Below the pieces are notes generated by a model. It saw only the letters and a program-made list of their open reading frames with translations. It made no database searches and was not told the DNA's origin. 64,000 nt of DNA from Mycolicibacterium insubricum (lineage in GTDB: Bacteria; Actinomycetota; Actinomycetes; Mycobacteriales; Mycobacteriaceae). Shown piece after piece: positions 54,701 to 61,748 of this stretch (position 1 is the first letter of the stretch; each line of letters begins with the position of its first letter). A program made the position numbers and the translations under genes. The stretch lies in NCBI RefSeq assembly GCF_010731615.1, contig NZ_AP022618.1, positions 2,666,001 through 2,730,000 on the forward strand. The letters run 5' to 3'.

Positions 54701-56131
54701 CTTACTACAGAGCGCAAGCAGAAAGAGAGCGAACTCGCCAAGAGGCACAGCGATGCGTTGGAGCACGAGGTATCTGACCTCAAGCGTCGTGAGGCTGAGG
54801 CCGAGGCGGAATTGAAGCGCGTGCAAGCGGCGATCAAAGATCCGCTGAAAGACGCCATCAATCGTGTTCATCAAGGGCGGGAACTGGTTAGGGCAGCTGG
54901 CGAACTGGAGCATTTGCAGGAGCAGCGGCGCGTCGAAGCCACCCGGGAACCGACCGACGGCACGCAACTTGAGGCGTTGAGGCAGCAACTCGACGAAGCC
55001 CGGCCGGTGTCGGAAGACAGGGTTGCCGAGGTCCACCGGTTGATGCGTGACGCCGAGCGCTTCGAGGCTGAGCGTCTGAGCGCGGAAAATGCCGGCGATC
55101 ACGAGTTGGCCCGCGATCGGGCTGCGGCGCGTGACGCCGCGAAGGATTCGTTGGAGGAGGCGACCAGAAGTCTCAACAAAGCGGACATCGAAACGGTCAA
55201 AGCCAGTATCCTTGAGCGCAAGGCGTCCTGGGAGCACCTGCCGCAGCGTGTCCGCGACGAGCGTCTGGCCGAGCAGATCACCGAGGCAGAGCGTCGGATG
55301 TCGGACCGCTATAGGGAGTTTGTCGCCGGCGAACGTGCTTGGGACAGGGTGGATCGGGCGCGCACCGAGGGGCGCCCAGAAACACTGGAGCAACTGCGCA
55401 GTACGCAGGAAGTTGCGGAGGCGGCGCGACGGCGTGATTTCGAAATCGAGAACCGTTCTCGCTACGAGGATCTGGCCCGCCAGGATCTTGAATCACGGTT
55501 GCGTGCCAACCCTGGGGACCCGTGGTTACGCCGTGCGTTGATGTCGCTAGCGGAACGAATCGAGCAGCGCTGGCGAATTTTCGATCTCGAGCACGCGCGG
55601 CAATCAATCTCCGATCGCCGCGGGGCGGAGGCCGTGGAGTGGCAGTTCTGGCGTCAGGCGCTTGGGCTGTCCCGCTGCACCGCTGACGAAGTGGTCGAAG
55701 CGTTGACGCAGCGTCGCGCCCTCGGGTTGGAGCCATCGCGTCAAGACAATGCACACGTTCGGGTGTCGTTCATGGACATTCGGCGCGATGAGCTGAGTGC
55801 GGTCGCCAAACGGCTGGAGGATGCGGGGCGCATCACTGATACGGAACAGTTTATCGCCGAGCAGATCTCGTATGAGATGTCACAGCTGGCGGCGCTGCAC
55901 GAGCAGGACTACTTCATGGCCGGCGTCGACTTCATCGGCCGTCTGCTGGGCTACCCGGTGCTTGGCGACAGTGCCATCAACTCCTCACTGGGATCGGTGT
56001 GGAAGACCAAGGTCGACTTCAACGGGAGTAGGCTTCCGTTGTGGAAGGCCGTCCTTGAGGCCGCCAAGGCCCAGAGTGCAGCCGAGCGGGGCGGGGAACC
56101 GCTGGATGTGTGGTTCACCAACCTGCGCTAG
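48755..56131 (+). CDS. Giant polymorphic toxin with CpnT-like N-terminus and Ntox15 nuclease tail
   Basis: A 2458-residue protein from TTG 48755. The N-terminus (WPKGDEDRLYDLGKIWQ, about 21-110) matches the WXG100-like domain of CpnT-type toxins. Hydrophobic Ala/Gly-rich helices (about 105-330) and a disordered Pro/Gly/Glu-rich linker follow. About 740-1110 is a DUF1023 alpha/beta-hydrolase domain with nucleophile elbow GHSYGS (Ser918). About 1530-1700 has HGNRDCVILRDGAGNEY and PIRLMSCDTGAG, a pattern seen in other actinobacterial toxins. About 1935-2330 is a long coiled coil. The end (about 2340-2458) matches Ntox15/Toxin_43, with the HxxD motif HEQD (His2382, Asp2385) and GDSAINSSLGSVWKTKV. 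Tde1-type DNases of Agrobacterium type VI secretion have this domain. An antibacterial nuclease is inferred. Confidence 0.88.
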   Translation: MTIQFPSWLQWAAYIAGADGWPKGDEDRLYDLGKIWQEGAKDVLDLVDDLKAARSAAMSALEGEAAAEFDKQFQKIFGGDASAEKIAAVMKALGETARTTGRDVEHTKLIILGMLALAVIQIAWLLGSLFGAALVGAVATAFRYGITRAILQLIEQVAARVAELIAKNALKKLVLGKLTFTAVAKTAGTYAAVGAGLGGGLEFGIQAYQNGFGNRDGYDLKEIALAAGTGLVGGALTGAVGAPLKGMLGKGTAVMATRFGATPGAVVNLGVRAVGGYSAAALGNTAGALSPWAAAKLGVPENWMPEGASQLHLSAASIFGGATMGVMDVGPGVHGTEVSAASAPEAASGGASLTQGLSNSSTALLPDVGGHGGKGFEAQVDVGGNGYTSRHPEIDVAGGQPRGELSNLGGQQPAAPPAGAGPSVPPQGAAAPTQGGPASTGPAPQQHSAGLTQQPPATGREAGVQGPIRQAGLPAARVMEGAVTPEVARTGESATGSEPTGERVVAKNDSATTDPALAEQRTQTGEQLDGLGTKHEGPDVVADDATVKRNRDVESTSEVVREPGSTTRPEPEAKAEITGDQTPVPRGGDPVRPEDVTHPAGQEHPAGQEHPVDRDPAGDADAATHTSDAAEAAVSQLEQHRTDASNGDVHEVRAHAEEVHRTWSELEDTTQQHVVEQGTQPGTHTDLGSLDGLPAWARDVFNRHNLVEDMVACYPAHGPMIREWARAVDDYRRDPANVEPPRMSDLEAKHNKTFPDTVGPKGLRETLADMFRPKFERNVERTWEQAYRVPEEGRTRQLYAYDPRAHGGDGRLLMSVGNLDTADSIMVRTPGVTSTMRSIGANIDAAENHQVWAKANVRDLETAVLVNLGYDAPAGLRLPFEAGTARLAALGGDQLAHDVAGLHTIRDGDAAIHLWGHSYGSVVTAFAGADARVAPFVDTVQLVGSPGAGPMAHASDFGKGVDVYVAAASGDPITRFGSTTPGTGQILGKFGLGIDPATEAFGAKRYAAEIEASKLKGGFLGIKSHVNYSSTEHIGADGHPTRLRDDADVRVTEALDNATHILTGKPHLLKLESAWREPDGLMSRLLHRDDPASTHPATPVGGPRAHEFARDTIDGFNERHPDNPIRQLDEPNAGLESFAKAWNSEFRPTDLDHVLAEVSRGKSAILTVMYDAEALPEGHPGWRSFEIEPDPAHPSTPRVYEGDTLAGWPPRHEYPVSRMEMATFEPDGRPTHPLDHGGLPDDGGAQPVARGGDLDADGGRPSVIDAVMPVLDRHGVTLGEFVRWNELAATVGRDHLAEHFTPEQLQVMFEVRMAHPHPDTGTVMQKVLDANSLAPILKQIGEPGSEYQGGGRYKANDIGGCMSAKADAVGLKTPPEILRGLRLDYGPTSPFNEFTRSDHVYVVEGHLADGSEVRVPNGRIAEQLGIDHPMVRDLRTGDPPHTGTGYTGADKGLNPEYEVRKGKWEPGATVYRIDADGSRHPVARLADGDTWVSVKDPADRVVDGWPKHEGTERVFRTPEEMQHDAGTGAHRQTDGENGVRSNEPPPVPVEGPAAVRAFGDVASETNAGASFFDPADSAMHTTADAVPRVPGEYVVDVHGNRDCVILRDGAGNEYRLSAREFAEVIRTRTDWDGHSPIRLMSCDTGAGPFARELSRELGVEVTAPDRPVWAYADGREPVVSSFDRGPGPKYELRPRVPPDGSWIRFTPDGRVEPVLPRGNTGDAASVPRSHPEDIGADDSAVHPHGREGMDSDVPALLGLPDYSPHSLSNAETRTVYAHGELRMQGLDKRWAAEGMSVEERAHRMFETRNELRQWARTLMADREAAAHLNANEKMMTWDRLVEKTEAKGFSGDEVFQEIIDSSTRSRPGVNADLGIDPHNPPPLPPHHGPDAEARAHPSPRGGDDAASARGPHPDDVSGGDSAVHPRGLEGADLPTRLPEDPVLRDQVLNEALQMRKDRLAHAEEAVRSLEQKVEGAKADKEALTTERKQKESELAKRHSDALEHEVSDLKRREAEAEAELKRVQAAIKDPLKDAINRVHQGRELVRAAGELEHLQEQRRVEATREPTDGTQLEALRQQLDEARPVSEDRVAEVHRLMRDAERFEAERLSAENAGDHELARDRAAARDAAKDSLEEATRSLNKADIETVKASILERKASWEHLPQRVRDERLAEQITEAERRMSDRYREFVAGERAWDRVDRARTEGRPETLEQLRSTQEVAEAARRRDFEIENRSRYEDLARQDLESRLRANPGDPWLRRALMSLAERIEQRWRIFDLEHARQSISDRRGAEAVEWQFWRQALGLSRCTADEVVEALTQRRALGLEPSRQDNAHVRVSFMDIRRDELSAVAKRLEDAGRITDTEQFIAEQISYEMSQLAALHEQDYFMAGVDFIGRLLGYPVLGDSAINSSLGSVWKTKVDFNGSRLPLWKAVLEAAKAQSAAERGGEPLDVWFTNLR

Positions 56132-56158
56132 TGACCCGCGTGGAATCCCGTTAGCCCA

Positions 56159-56824
56159 CTATGGAGGATCGATTTTCGGTGTTTTCAGTGTTCGCAGGCG
56201 GGTCAGTTCGGTAGTGGCCTCGGCGAGGATCGCGTTCTCGGCACGCATATCGCCTCGTAGCTGCCGGGGTGGGTCGAAGCTGTAGATGGTGTTGTGGGTG
56301 GTTCGGCCGAGCCGGCCGACGATGCGTTCGAACATGTTCTCCTGGAACGGTTCATCGGTGCCCGGCATGTAGGTTGAGGTCTGGGTGAACATCCGCCGCG
56401 GCAACTCCAGGAAAGCTTCCATCTCTCTGTCGAGCCACTCCGTGGTCAAGATCGGTATTGGGGAGCTGAGCAAGATCATCGATACTGCAGGCGCTACCGT
56501 GAGTGTCTGGCCCAGGCCGGGTTTGAAGCAGTAGATATCTCCGTAGGCCGTGCGGAAGATGGGGATTTGGGTGCCGGTGTAGGGCTCGGGAATGTCGAGT
56601 CCGTCGAGCCAGGTGTTCACGATGGGTTGCCAGGTGTGGGGGTCGCAGATCCATAGCAGGCCGTCGCCGAAGCCGGCGAATCCGATCTCGCGCCACAGGT
56701 CGAGCATCGTCTCGGGCAGCAGATCGGCGTACTCCTCGAAATACGAGTCCGCCACGGTGACCGGGGCGATGGGCTCACCCCAGGCGGAGATGAACCGGAG
56801 AAATTCCACCCGCACGATAACCAC
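56159..56824 (-). CDS. Tdi-like (GAD-like/DUF1851) immunity protein, convergent with toxin
   Basis: A 221-residue cytoplasmic protein from GTG 56824 (GTG 56815 also possible). The layout is that of GAD-like/DUF1851 proteins: LLPETMLDLWREIGFAGFGDG, LLWICDPHTWQPIVNTWLDG, then IFRTAYGDIYCFKPG. These families include Tdi1, the cognate immunity protein of the Tde1 nuclease. The toxin next door carries the Tde-type Ntox15 domain, so the pairing is biologically coherent. The orientation is not: the gene is on the opposite strand, tail to tail with the toxin across 27 bases. Immunity must then have its own promoter, in the AT-rich 56825-57184 region, and could be made when the toxin is silent. Confidence 0.8.
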   Translation of the reverse strand: MVIVRVEFLRFISAWGEPIAPVTVADSYFEEYADLLPETMLDLWREIGFAGFGDGLLWICDPHTWQPIVNTWLDGLDIPEPYTGTQIPIFRTAYGDIYCFKPGLGQTLTVAPAVSMILLSSPIPILTTEWLDREMEAFLELPRRMFTQTSTYMPGTDEPFQENMFERIVGRLGRTTHNTIYSFDPPRQLRGDMRAENAILAEATTELTRLRTLKTPKIDPP

Positions 56825-57184
56825 TCCCTACGTTCAAGCCCGATCCCTCGGGTCACCCTCAGACACTACCGTGCCGCGGGGACACATCGGCCGGCGTCGA
56901 CATCATCGACCGCCTACTTGGTGGCCGTGCGAAGGTAAATGCGAGGTTGCGATATATGTATCGCGCTCTTCAAGTAGGTCCCTGTGTGACGGGTATGCCT
57001 GTTTGAGAATAAATGACCGTCGATGTGCTGCGATACTGGTTGCAGAGATATCTTCTAATTAATCCAATGTCACTGGTTCGGGGATGCATGTTCGACTATT
57101 GAATGAGCAGTGTGTTTCTCCGGTGGAAGGATGTTAGGATGCCTTTGAAGTTTTGCAGCTGACGCTCGGCCTAAGGGTGGTGTA
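56825..57184. other. AT-rich intergenic region with a toxin-tail relic
   Basis: A 360-base region without a gene. Bases 56881-56925 translate on the plus strand as DTSAGVDIIDRLLGG, matching AGVDFIGRLLG in the Ntox15 domain of the giant toxin (bases 55909-55950), with 12 identical bases in a row (gccggcgtcgac). No longer frame survives. The rest (about 56940-57170) is clearly AT-richer than any coding region here and probably holds promoters for the divergent genes at 56824 and 57185. No convincing -10/-35 pair is singled out. Confidence 0.6.
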
Positions 57185-58441
57185 GTGACTCAGGTGTTGT
57201 CGATTTGGCGGCCTGATCCGGGTGCTGCTGACGGGGTGGCGCCGGATGAATCGTTACCGCGATTGTCCGCCGAGACGGCTGCGCGGGTGGCTGATTATCT
57301 GGATGCGGGTGCGGTGCTCGCCCGCACGACGATGCGGTTGCCCGATGCCTGGTCGGGTAGCTCTGCCCCGGTGGTGGGGTTGACCAAACGCACCGATGGA
57401 GTGTGGCGCTGGGATGACGCCGTGTCCCACTACGTGCGACGGTATGGGCTCAGTCCTGGCGCTGATTTTCTGGCCTATCTGCAGGATCGCGACTATCATG
57501 TGCCGCAGGTCAGTGCTGCTGAAGTCAGCGCCGTCATCGACGAGATCGTTGGCGCCCCCGATGCGGCACCGGAGGACCACGCGATCCGGTTGGACGGGTC
57601 CCAGCTTCTGGTGTCGGCGTACTACGCGCGGTATCAGGGTCGGGTGTTTCGTTGTGAGTTCGGGGAGTCCACGGTTGATTTGATGGTTGAACCGGGGCAG
57701 GCGATTCCCGATGGCTCCAAGGCCAGGCATCAGCCCGAGTCAGGGGATCGGTCGATCGCCGTCAAGCGAGTGCCGAAGACCGAAGTTGAGGCGCTGCACC
57801 AGGCAATCACGACGTGCCAGTACAAGGGGGCGCCGTTTTCGATTCGGCGTATCGATGGTCCCCGGTTCGTCGTCAGTATCGGCGGAGGTCGGAGGGTCAA
57901 GCCGAGCCAGGAACCGCCGAGCCCTTCCATGCAGGAGTGGACACAGTTTCCCAACGTCGAGGTGCTCGGTCTTGATGATCTGTGGGCGGACCTCGATGTG
58001 GTGGAGGCAGCACAGGTGACGATGGCCGTTGTCCCGTATCAGCTAGTCGATGGGCGTTTGCGGCCGGTGCATGACCCGTCGGGGTACGGGGTGGCGGTAC
58101 CGAAGCCTGATGAGATTTTCTACTTTCCGTCTCCGGGTGCCAGCCCGTTCCTGCCGCGGGCAGAGGCGCTGGTGGCTTTGCGGGCCTACCTGGATCGGCA
58201 CAACCTGACCACGCCGGGTGCTGAGGTGACGCCGTTGAGATTGCGCGACGGATGGTTGATGAATCCGTCGAGTTCGGTGTCGAAGATCTATTGCGTCGCC
58301 GATGACGCTGTTGTGCTCGCGGCCTCTGGTTCCGCACCGGTCAGCCAGATCAGCAGCCACCTGTCGGCGCAGTTCCATCAGCGTCACCCGATCGTGGATC
58401 CGCCACCAGCGAACGACAGCGGTACCGAGTACTTCGACTGA
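57185..58441 (+). CDS. Hypothetical protein, possible immunity or toxin-associated
   Basis: A 418-residue protein from GTG 57185 (GGGTGG nearby). There is no signal peptide or membrane helix. The N-terminal third is helical (LPRLSAETAARVADYLDAGA), the centre has strands (GQLLVSAYYAR-type, GRVFRCEFGESTVDLMVEPG), and the C-terminal part is again mixed (LVALRAYLDRHNLTTPG, DGWLMNPSSSVSKIYCVADD). It may contain two related sub-domains. It belongs to no family I recognise. It is downstream of an orphan toxin-tail relic and a Tdi-like gene, so an immunity role is a possibility but nothing more. Confidence 0.7.
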   Translation: MTQVLSIWRPDPGAADGVAPDESLPRLSAETAARVADYLDAGAVLARTTMRLPDAWSGSSAPVVGLTKRTDGVWRWDDAVSHYVRRYGLSPGADFLAYLQDRDYHVPQVSAAEVSAVIDEIVGAPDAAPEDHAIRLDGSQLLVSAYYARYQGRVFRCEFGESTVDLMVEPGQAIPDGSKARHQPESGDRSIAVKRVPKTEVEALHQAITTCQYKGAPFSIRRIDGPRFVVSIGGGRRVKPSQEPPSPSMQEWTQFPNVEVLGLDDLWADLDVVEAAQVTMAVVPYQLVDGRLRPVHDPSGYGVAVPKPDEIFYFPSPGASPFLPRAEALVALRAYLDRHNLTTPGAEVTPLRLRDGWLMNPSSSVSKIYCVADDAVVLAASGSAPVSQISSHLSAQFHQRHPIVDPPPANDSGTEYFD

Positions 58442-58527
58442 GGGTTGTTTTGCTGGTCAGTGCTGCAGTCGCAGCGAGGCGTCGTAACATGTGGCACGGT
58501 CGGGGAAACGGGAGGGACCACACGCGC

Positions 58528-59328
58528 ATGGCCAGGTATTCACTCGAACCGGTGACTCGCGAGCAAGCCGTCGCGGCAAAGAATGCAGCGTTCGCAAAGT
58601 TCAGGTGGCCGATTTCGTTGATCGCGGTCGGCACTCTCGGCTTGGTCATCGCCGGCTACAACGTGGTAAACGATCCGGGGACAGAGGCCTTTTGGGTGGC
58701 CGCGGGTATCTGTCTGGCGGTCGTGGCGGCGGCCATGTTCTGGCTCAAGACGCTCGCCAAGCGGTGGTCGTATCGCATCACTCGTCGCAACACCGGACTT
58801 GGCTGGGTGATTGCCATCCCGGCGGCGTTTGGTGCCTTTGTTTTGATCGGTTGGGGTTCGACCGAGGGGCTGCAGGCACTCGGTGTGCAGATCCCGCGGA
58901 TTGTTGCGATCATCATTTTGATCGTCAGCATTTTCGCTGCGATGGTCGTGGCAGCCGCGTACTGGGGTGCGACCCTGTTGTTCAAAGGCGATGCCGAGGG
59001 GTTGATGCCCATGTGCCGTACGCATCACGACGGTTCGTGGGAGACCATCGACGGGGTGGTCGTCACCACGGGCCTCGGCACCGTCGAGATCGGGTTGATC
59101 CTTGCGCCCGGAGTGGAGGTGAAGCCGGCGAAGGTGAAACGGGGAGAGGTGCTGACCGACCTACCGGTGCGGGTACTGGTACCGGATACCAGGTTTGACT
59201 TGGAAGGGATGAAATGGGCGCTGAATCAGTCCGGTCGCACCGACGTTCCCCTGATCGAGCGCACACCCGAGGGGCACAGACTCCTCGGGTACTCCAACCG
59301 TTGGAACGAGTCCACCGGCTCGAGGTGA
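58528..59328 (+). CDS. Four-helix membrane protein of unknown function
   Basis: About 266 residues from ATG 58528 (GGAGGG upstream). Two pairs of membrane helices (about 27-70: WPISLIAVGTLGLVIAGY, FWVAAGICLAVVAAAMFWL; about 90-150: WVIAIPAAFGAFVLIGW, IVAIIILIVSIFAAMVVAA) precede a cytoplasmic or extracellular domain of about 105 residues (GTVEIGLILAPGVEVKPAKV). It contains only one Cys, so a disulfide-stabilised outer domain is unlikely. It is 87 bases after the previous gene. The family is not recognised. Confidence 0.75.
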   Translation: MARYSLEPVTREQAVAAKNAAFAKFRWPISLIAVGTLGLVIAGYNVVNDPGTEAFWVAAGICLAVVAAAMFWLKTLAKRWSYRITRRNTGLGWVIAIPAAFGAFVLIGWGSTEGLQALGVQIPRIVAIIILIVSIFAAMVVAAAYWGATLLFKGDAEGLMPMCRTHHDGSWETIDGVVVTTGLGTVEIGLILAPGVEVKPAKVKRGEVLTDLPVRVLVPDTRFDLEGMKWALNQSGRTDVPLIERTPEGHRLLGYSNRWNESTGSR

Positions 59329-59521
59329 CCTGCCCACCGGACCACACTGCATGGGCTCGCAATGAATGCGTGTGTCATGTCGACTGAAGCGCTGACGCAG
59401 CGCGCTCAGGCTGCCTACTGAGGTGGTGGCGGTGATCGCTGAAGCGGCCGTCGCCAGAGACCCGTCGTCGAAAGTCGCCGAGTTCGAGCAGAAGGCTTAA
59501 CTGGCGGGATAGCATCCCGGA

Positions 59522-59764
59522 GTGTCTGTGCCAGGCGGTGGCCGGTCCGGCCTCTACCTCGTTGATGGTGACGGGGAGGAGCCTTTCGCGGTCAGAATTT
59601 GGGATCACGGTGAGTGTCGGGTTGCGGTGGAAAAGACGACGGTCTACGGCACTTATGGTGGCGGGTACCGCGTACCCATCGACGATGTCCGCCGACAGGT
59701 TGCCGATCGCGTGCTCACTCAACAGCAGGTACCTCTCGAAGACGACCGTGCGGCTATTGGGTAG
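59522..59764 (+). CDS. Small hypothetical protein upstream of the DUF1023 operon
   Basis: An 80-residue protein from GTG 59522 with GGAG directly before it. It is beta-rich at first (GLYLVDGDGEEPFAVRIWDH) and helical at the end (DDVRRQVADRVLTQQ). It stops 5 bases before the next start, which supports a real operon gene. No family is recognised. The 193 bases upstream (59329-59521) hold no convincing gene, only two short frames that each end in a stop. Confidence 0.5.
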   Translation: MSVPGGGRSGLYLVDGDGEEPFAVRIWDHGECRVAVEKTTVYGTYGGGYRVPIDDVRRQVADRVLTQQQVPLEDDRAAIG

Positions 59765-59769
59765 CCGAC

Positions 59770-60120
59770 GTGGATCTTGATGTCGAAGCGGTACGTCGGG
59801 CCGCCGACCGGATAGCCACTCTGGGCGACGCCGTCGGGGAAGTGGTGCTGGTCGCGGGCAATGCTTCCGGGCCACTGGGCACCGCAGATTTCTGTAGCAA
59901 TGTCGCATCCTTGGGCAATGTCGGCGCCAAATACCGGGACGTCTTCGACGAATTTGCGGCGAGCGCGGATGTCCTATCGCCGACCATACAGCGAGCATTG
60001 AACAAGATGGAAAAATCTGTCAAGGTGTTTTCTGATGACTTGCACAGTTTTGTCACTAATGTCAAAATTACCGACGAAAGTGCCGCCGAGCAATTGCGCG
60101 CAGGCTGGACTGATCGGTGA
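59770..60120 (+). CDS. Small WXG/EspC-like helical partner protein
   Basis: A 116-residue protein from GTG 59770. It is all-helical with a turn at GNASGPLGTADF (about 36-47) and no WXG. The layout (VRRAADRIATLGDAVGEV ... helix ... YRDVFDEFAASADVL) is like EspC/DUF2580 and other ESX partners. It overlaps the DUF1023 hydrolase gene by GTGA (60117-60120), so the two are translationally coupled and likely form a secreted pair. The preceding stop is 5 bases upstream. Confidence 0.72.
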   Translation: MDLDVEAVRRAADRIATLGDAVGEVVLVAGNASGPLGTADFCSNVASLGNVGAKYRDVFDEFAASADVLSPTIQRALNKMEKSVKVFSDDLHSFVTNVKITDESAAEQLRAGWTDR

Positions 60121-61748
60121 AACTGACCCGGACCTGGATCGTCAACGGGACTTTCAATACTTTCTATGCTGATCTGAATACGAGTGCCCAGTATCACGCG
60201 AAGAAGGGCACGGTGCTGGGTCAGCTCCATTCGAATCTCACCGCGCAAACCGACAATCCCCAGAGCAAGGGGGAGTGGCACGGCCTGGCCCAGGTCGCCG
60301 CCCACCAGTGGGCTGATCACCTCGGGAAGTGTTCTGACACGATGTCGGGTCGATTCGATGCGATCTCGTCGGTCCTGACCCAGTTCGCCAACGACGTGGT
60401 CGCCTACGGTGGCGCGATCAAGACCGCGATCAATGACATTGAGGAGAAGGATCTGGCGGTGCCATTCGTCGTCACCGAGGCTTTGGTGGTCACCGATCCC
60501 AACCGCGCGGTTGCGTTGAAGAACGCTGCTGATCCCGAACAGATGCGCCAGACCCGCGACCGTGATATGCGGAATGCGCAGGCAACGATCAATGACAATA
60601 AGACCTACCTCCAAACCGCGGTCACCACGGCGGTCGCGGGTTTGAAGAACGCCGCCGACGGAGCCGATGGAGACGTCCCCGCCAATGATCGGGTCAACCA
60701 GCGCGTCAAGCATTCAATTCTGGACGGCAGCGCGGGGTTGCCCAGCGACCCCACCGAGATGCGTTCTGTCTGGGACAGTTTGACCACCGAGGAACGGGAC
60801 CATCTTTACGATTTGCATCACGACCTCGGTAACCACGGCGGTATCCCCTTTGTCGACAGTGGCGACGGCCGTGGCCGTGACTACTACAACCGGCGACACC
60901 TCGGCGAGATTCTTGCCGACCCGAACCTCAGCGATGACACTCGGCACAAGTACCAAGAACTCCAAGCTGCCGCCGACGGGCAGGGGCGTTTGCTCGGTTA
61001 CGTCGATGAGCACGGTCGAGGAGCCGTGTCGATCAACAATCCGGACACCGCCAAGCGGGTTGCCACGTTGGTACCGGGTACCGGCCAGGACCTCGGGGCT
61101 ATCAACGGGGCGATGCAGAAGTCGGAGCGGATGTACTGGGCGGCGCGGGACGCCGACCCCGACCTCAAGGCTTCGGATGTCTCGGTCACAACGTGGATGG
61201 GCTACACCCCGCCGATGAATATCCCGGAGGCCGCATCGACGAGCTACGCCCACAATGGGGCGGCCGCGCTCGACCAATTCCAGGCGGGGATCCGTGCATC
61301 CCACGATGACGTGGTGGCGGGTGGACCGTCCATCAACACGGTCATCGGCCACAGTTACGGTTCAACGCTTGCCGGCGCGGCCGCAACGGACGGCTATCTC
61401 GACGCCAACAATTTCGTCGCTGTCGGCAGCCCGGGCGTACTGGCCCAACACGCCAGCGACCTCAGCCTCGCCCCTGGCGCCCATGTGTTCGCCACTCGCG
61501 CGCAAAACGACGTGATCACCTGGGCCACGGGTTTGACACTCGGCCCCGACCCGGTAGGCGACGGTTTCGGTGCGACCCAGTTCCAGGCGGCACCGGGTAA
61601 GCACGGCAACCTCTTTGGGTGGCAGACTCCCGACTGGATGCACCTGACCTCCGTCGATGCGCACAGCAGCTATTGGGATCAGAACAATCCGGCACTGGAC
61701 AACCTCGGCAGGATCATCGCAGGAAGGGTTGATGTGACGGGCCCATGA
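60117..61748 (+). CDS. ESX-associated DUF1023 alpha/beta hydrolase
   Basis: A 543-residue protein from GTG 60117. The N-terminal half (about 1-200) is helical, typical of type VII-targeted proteins (WHGLAQVAAHQWADHL). The C-terminal half is a DUF1023 alpha/beta-hydrolase domain. Its nucleophile elbow is IGHSYGST (Ser413), and the late DAHSSYWDQ segment may carry the His of the triad. The same domain occurs inside the giant toxin (GHSYGS, Ser918). It is coupled by four-base overlaps to a small partner upstream and a lipoprotein downstream. Substrate is unknown; lipid or cell wall ester hydrolysis is the usual guess for this family. Confidence 0.85.
   Translation: MKLTRTWIVNGTFNTFYADLNTSAQYHAKKGTVLGQLHSNLTAQTDNPQSKGEWHGLAQVAAHQWADHLGKCSDTMSGRFDAISSVLTQFANDVVAYGGAIKTAINDIEEKDLAVPFVVTEALVVTDPNRAVALKNAADPEQMRQTRDRDMRNAQATINDNKTYLQTAVTTAVAGLKNAADGADGDVPANDRVNQRVKHSILDGSAGLPSDPTEMRSVWDSLTTEERDHLYDLHHDLGNHGGIPFVDSGDGRGRDYYNRRHLGEILADPNLSDDTRHKYQELQAAADGQGRLLGYVDEHGRGAVSINNPDTAKRVATLVPGTGQDLGAINGAMQKSERMYWAARDADPDLKASDVSVTTWMGYTPPMNIPEAASTSYAHNGAAALDQFQAGIRASHDDVVAGGPSINTVIGHSYGSTLAGAAATDGYLDANNFVAVGSPGVLAQHASDLSLAPGAHVFATRAQNDVITWATGLTLGPDPVGDGFGATQFQAAPGKHGNLFGWQTPDWMHLTSVDAHSSYWDQNNPALDNLGRIIAGRVDVTGP

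Noticed and set aside
55890..56824. Presence of a type VI secretion system, suggested by the Tde/Tdi-like pair
   Set aside because: No Hcp, VgrG, PAAR or sheath genes are seen, and the N-terminus is WXG100-like; mycobacteria lack type VI secretion, so type VII delivery fits better.
59384..59420. Short frame MSTEALTQRAQAAY resembling EALTQRRALG of the giant toxin
   Set aside because: Only about 16 shared bases and 7 residues, with no extension; too short to call a relic.
59375..59998. 207-residue minus-strand frame
   Set aside because: Arg/His/Pro-rich and opposite two coupled plus-strand genes with sensible helical products.
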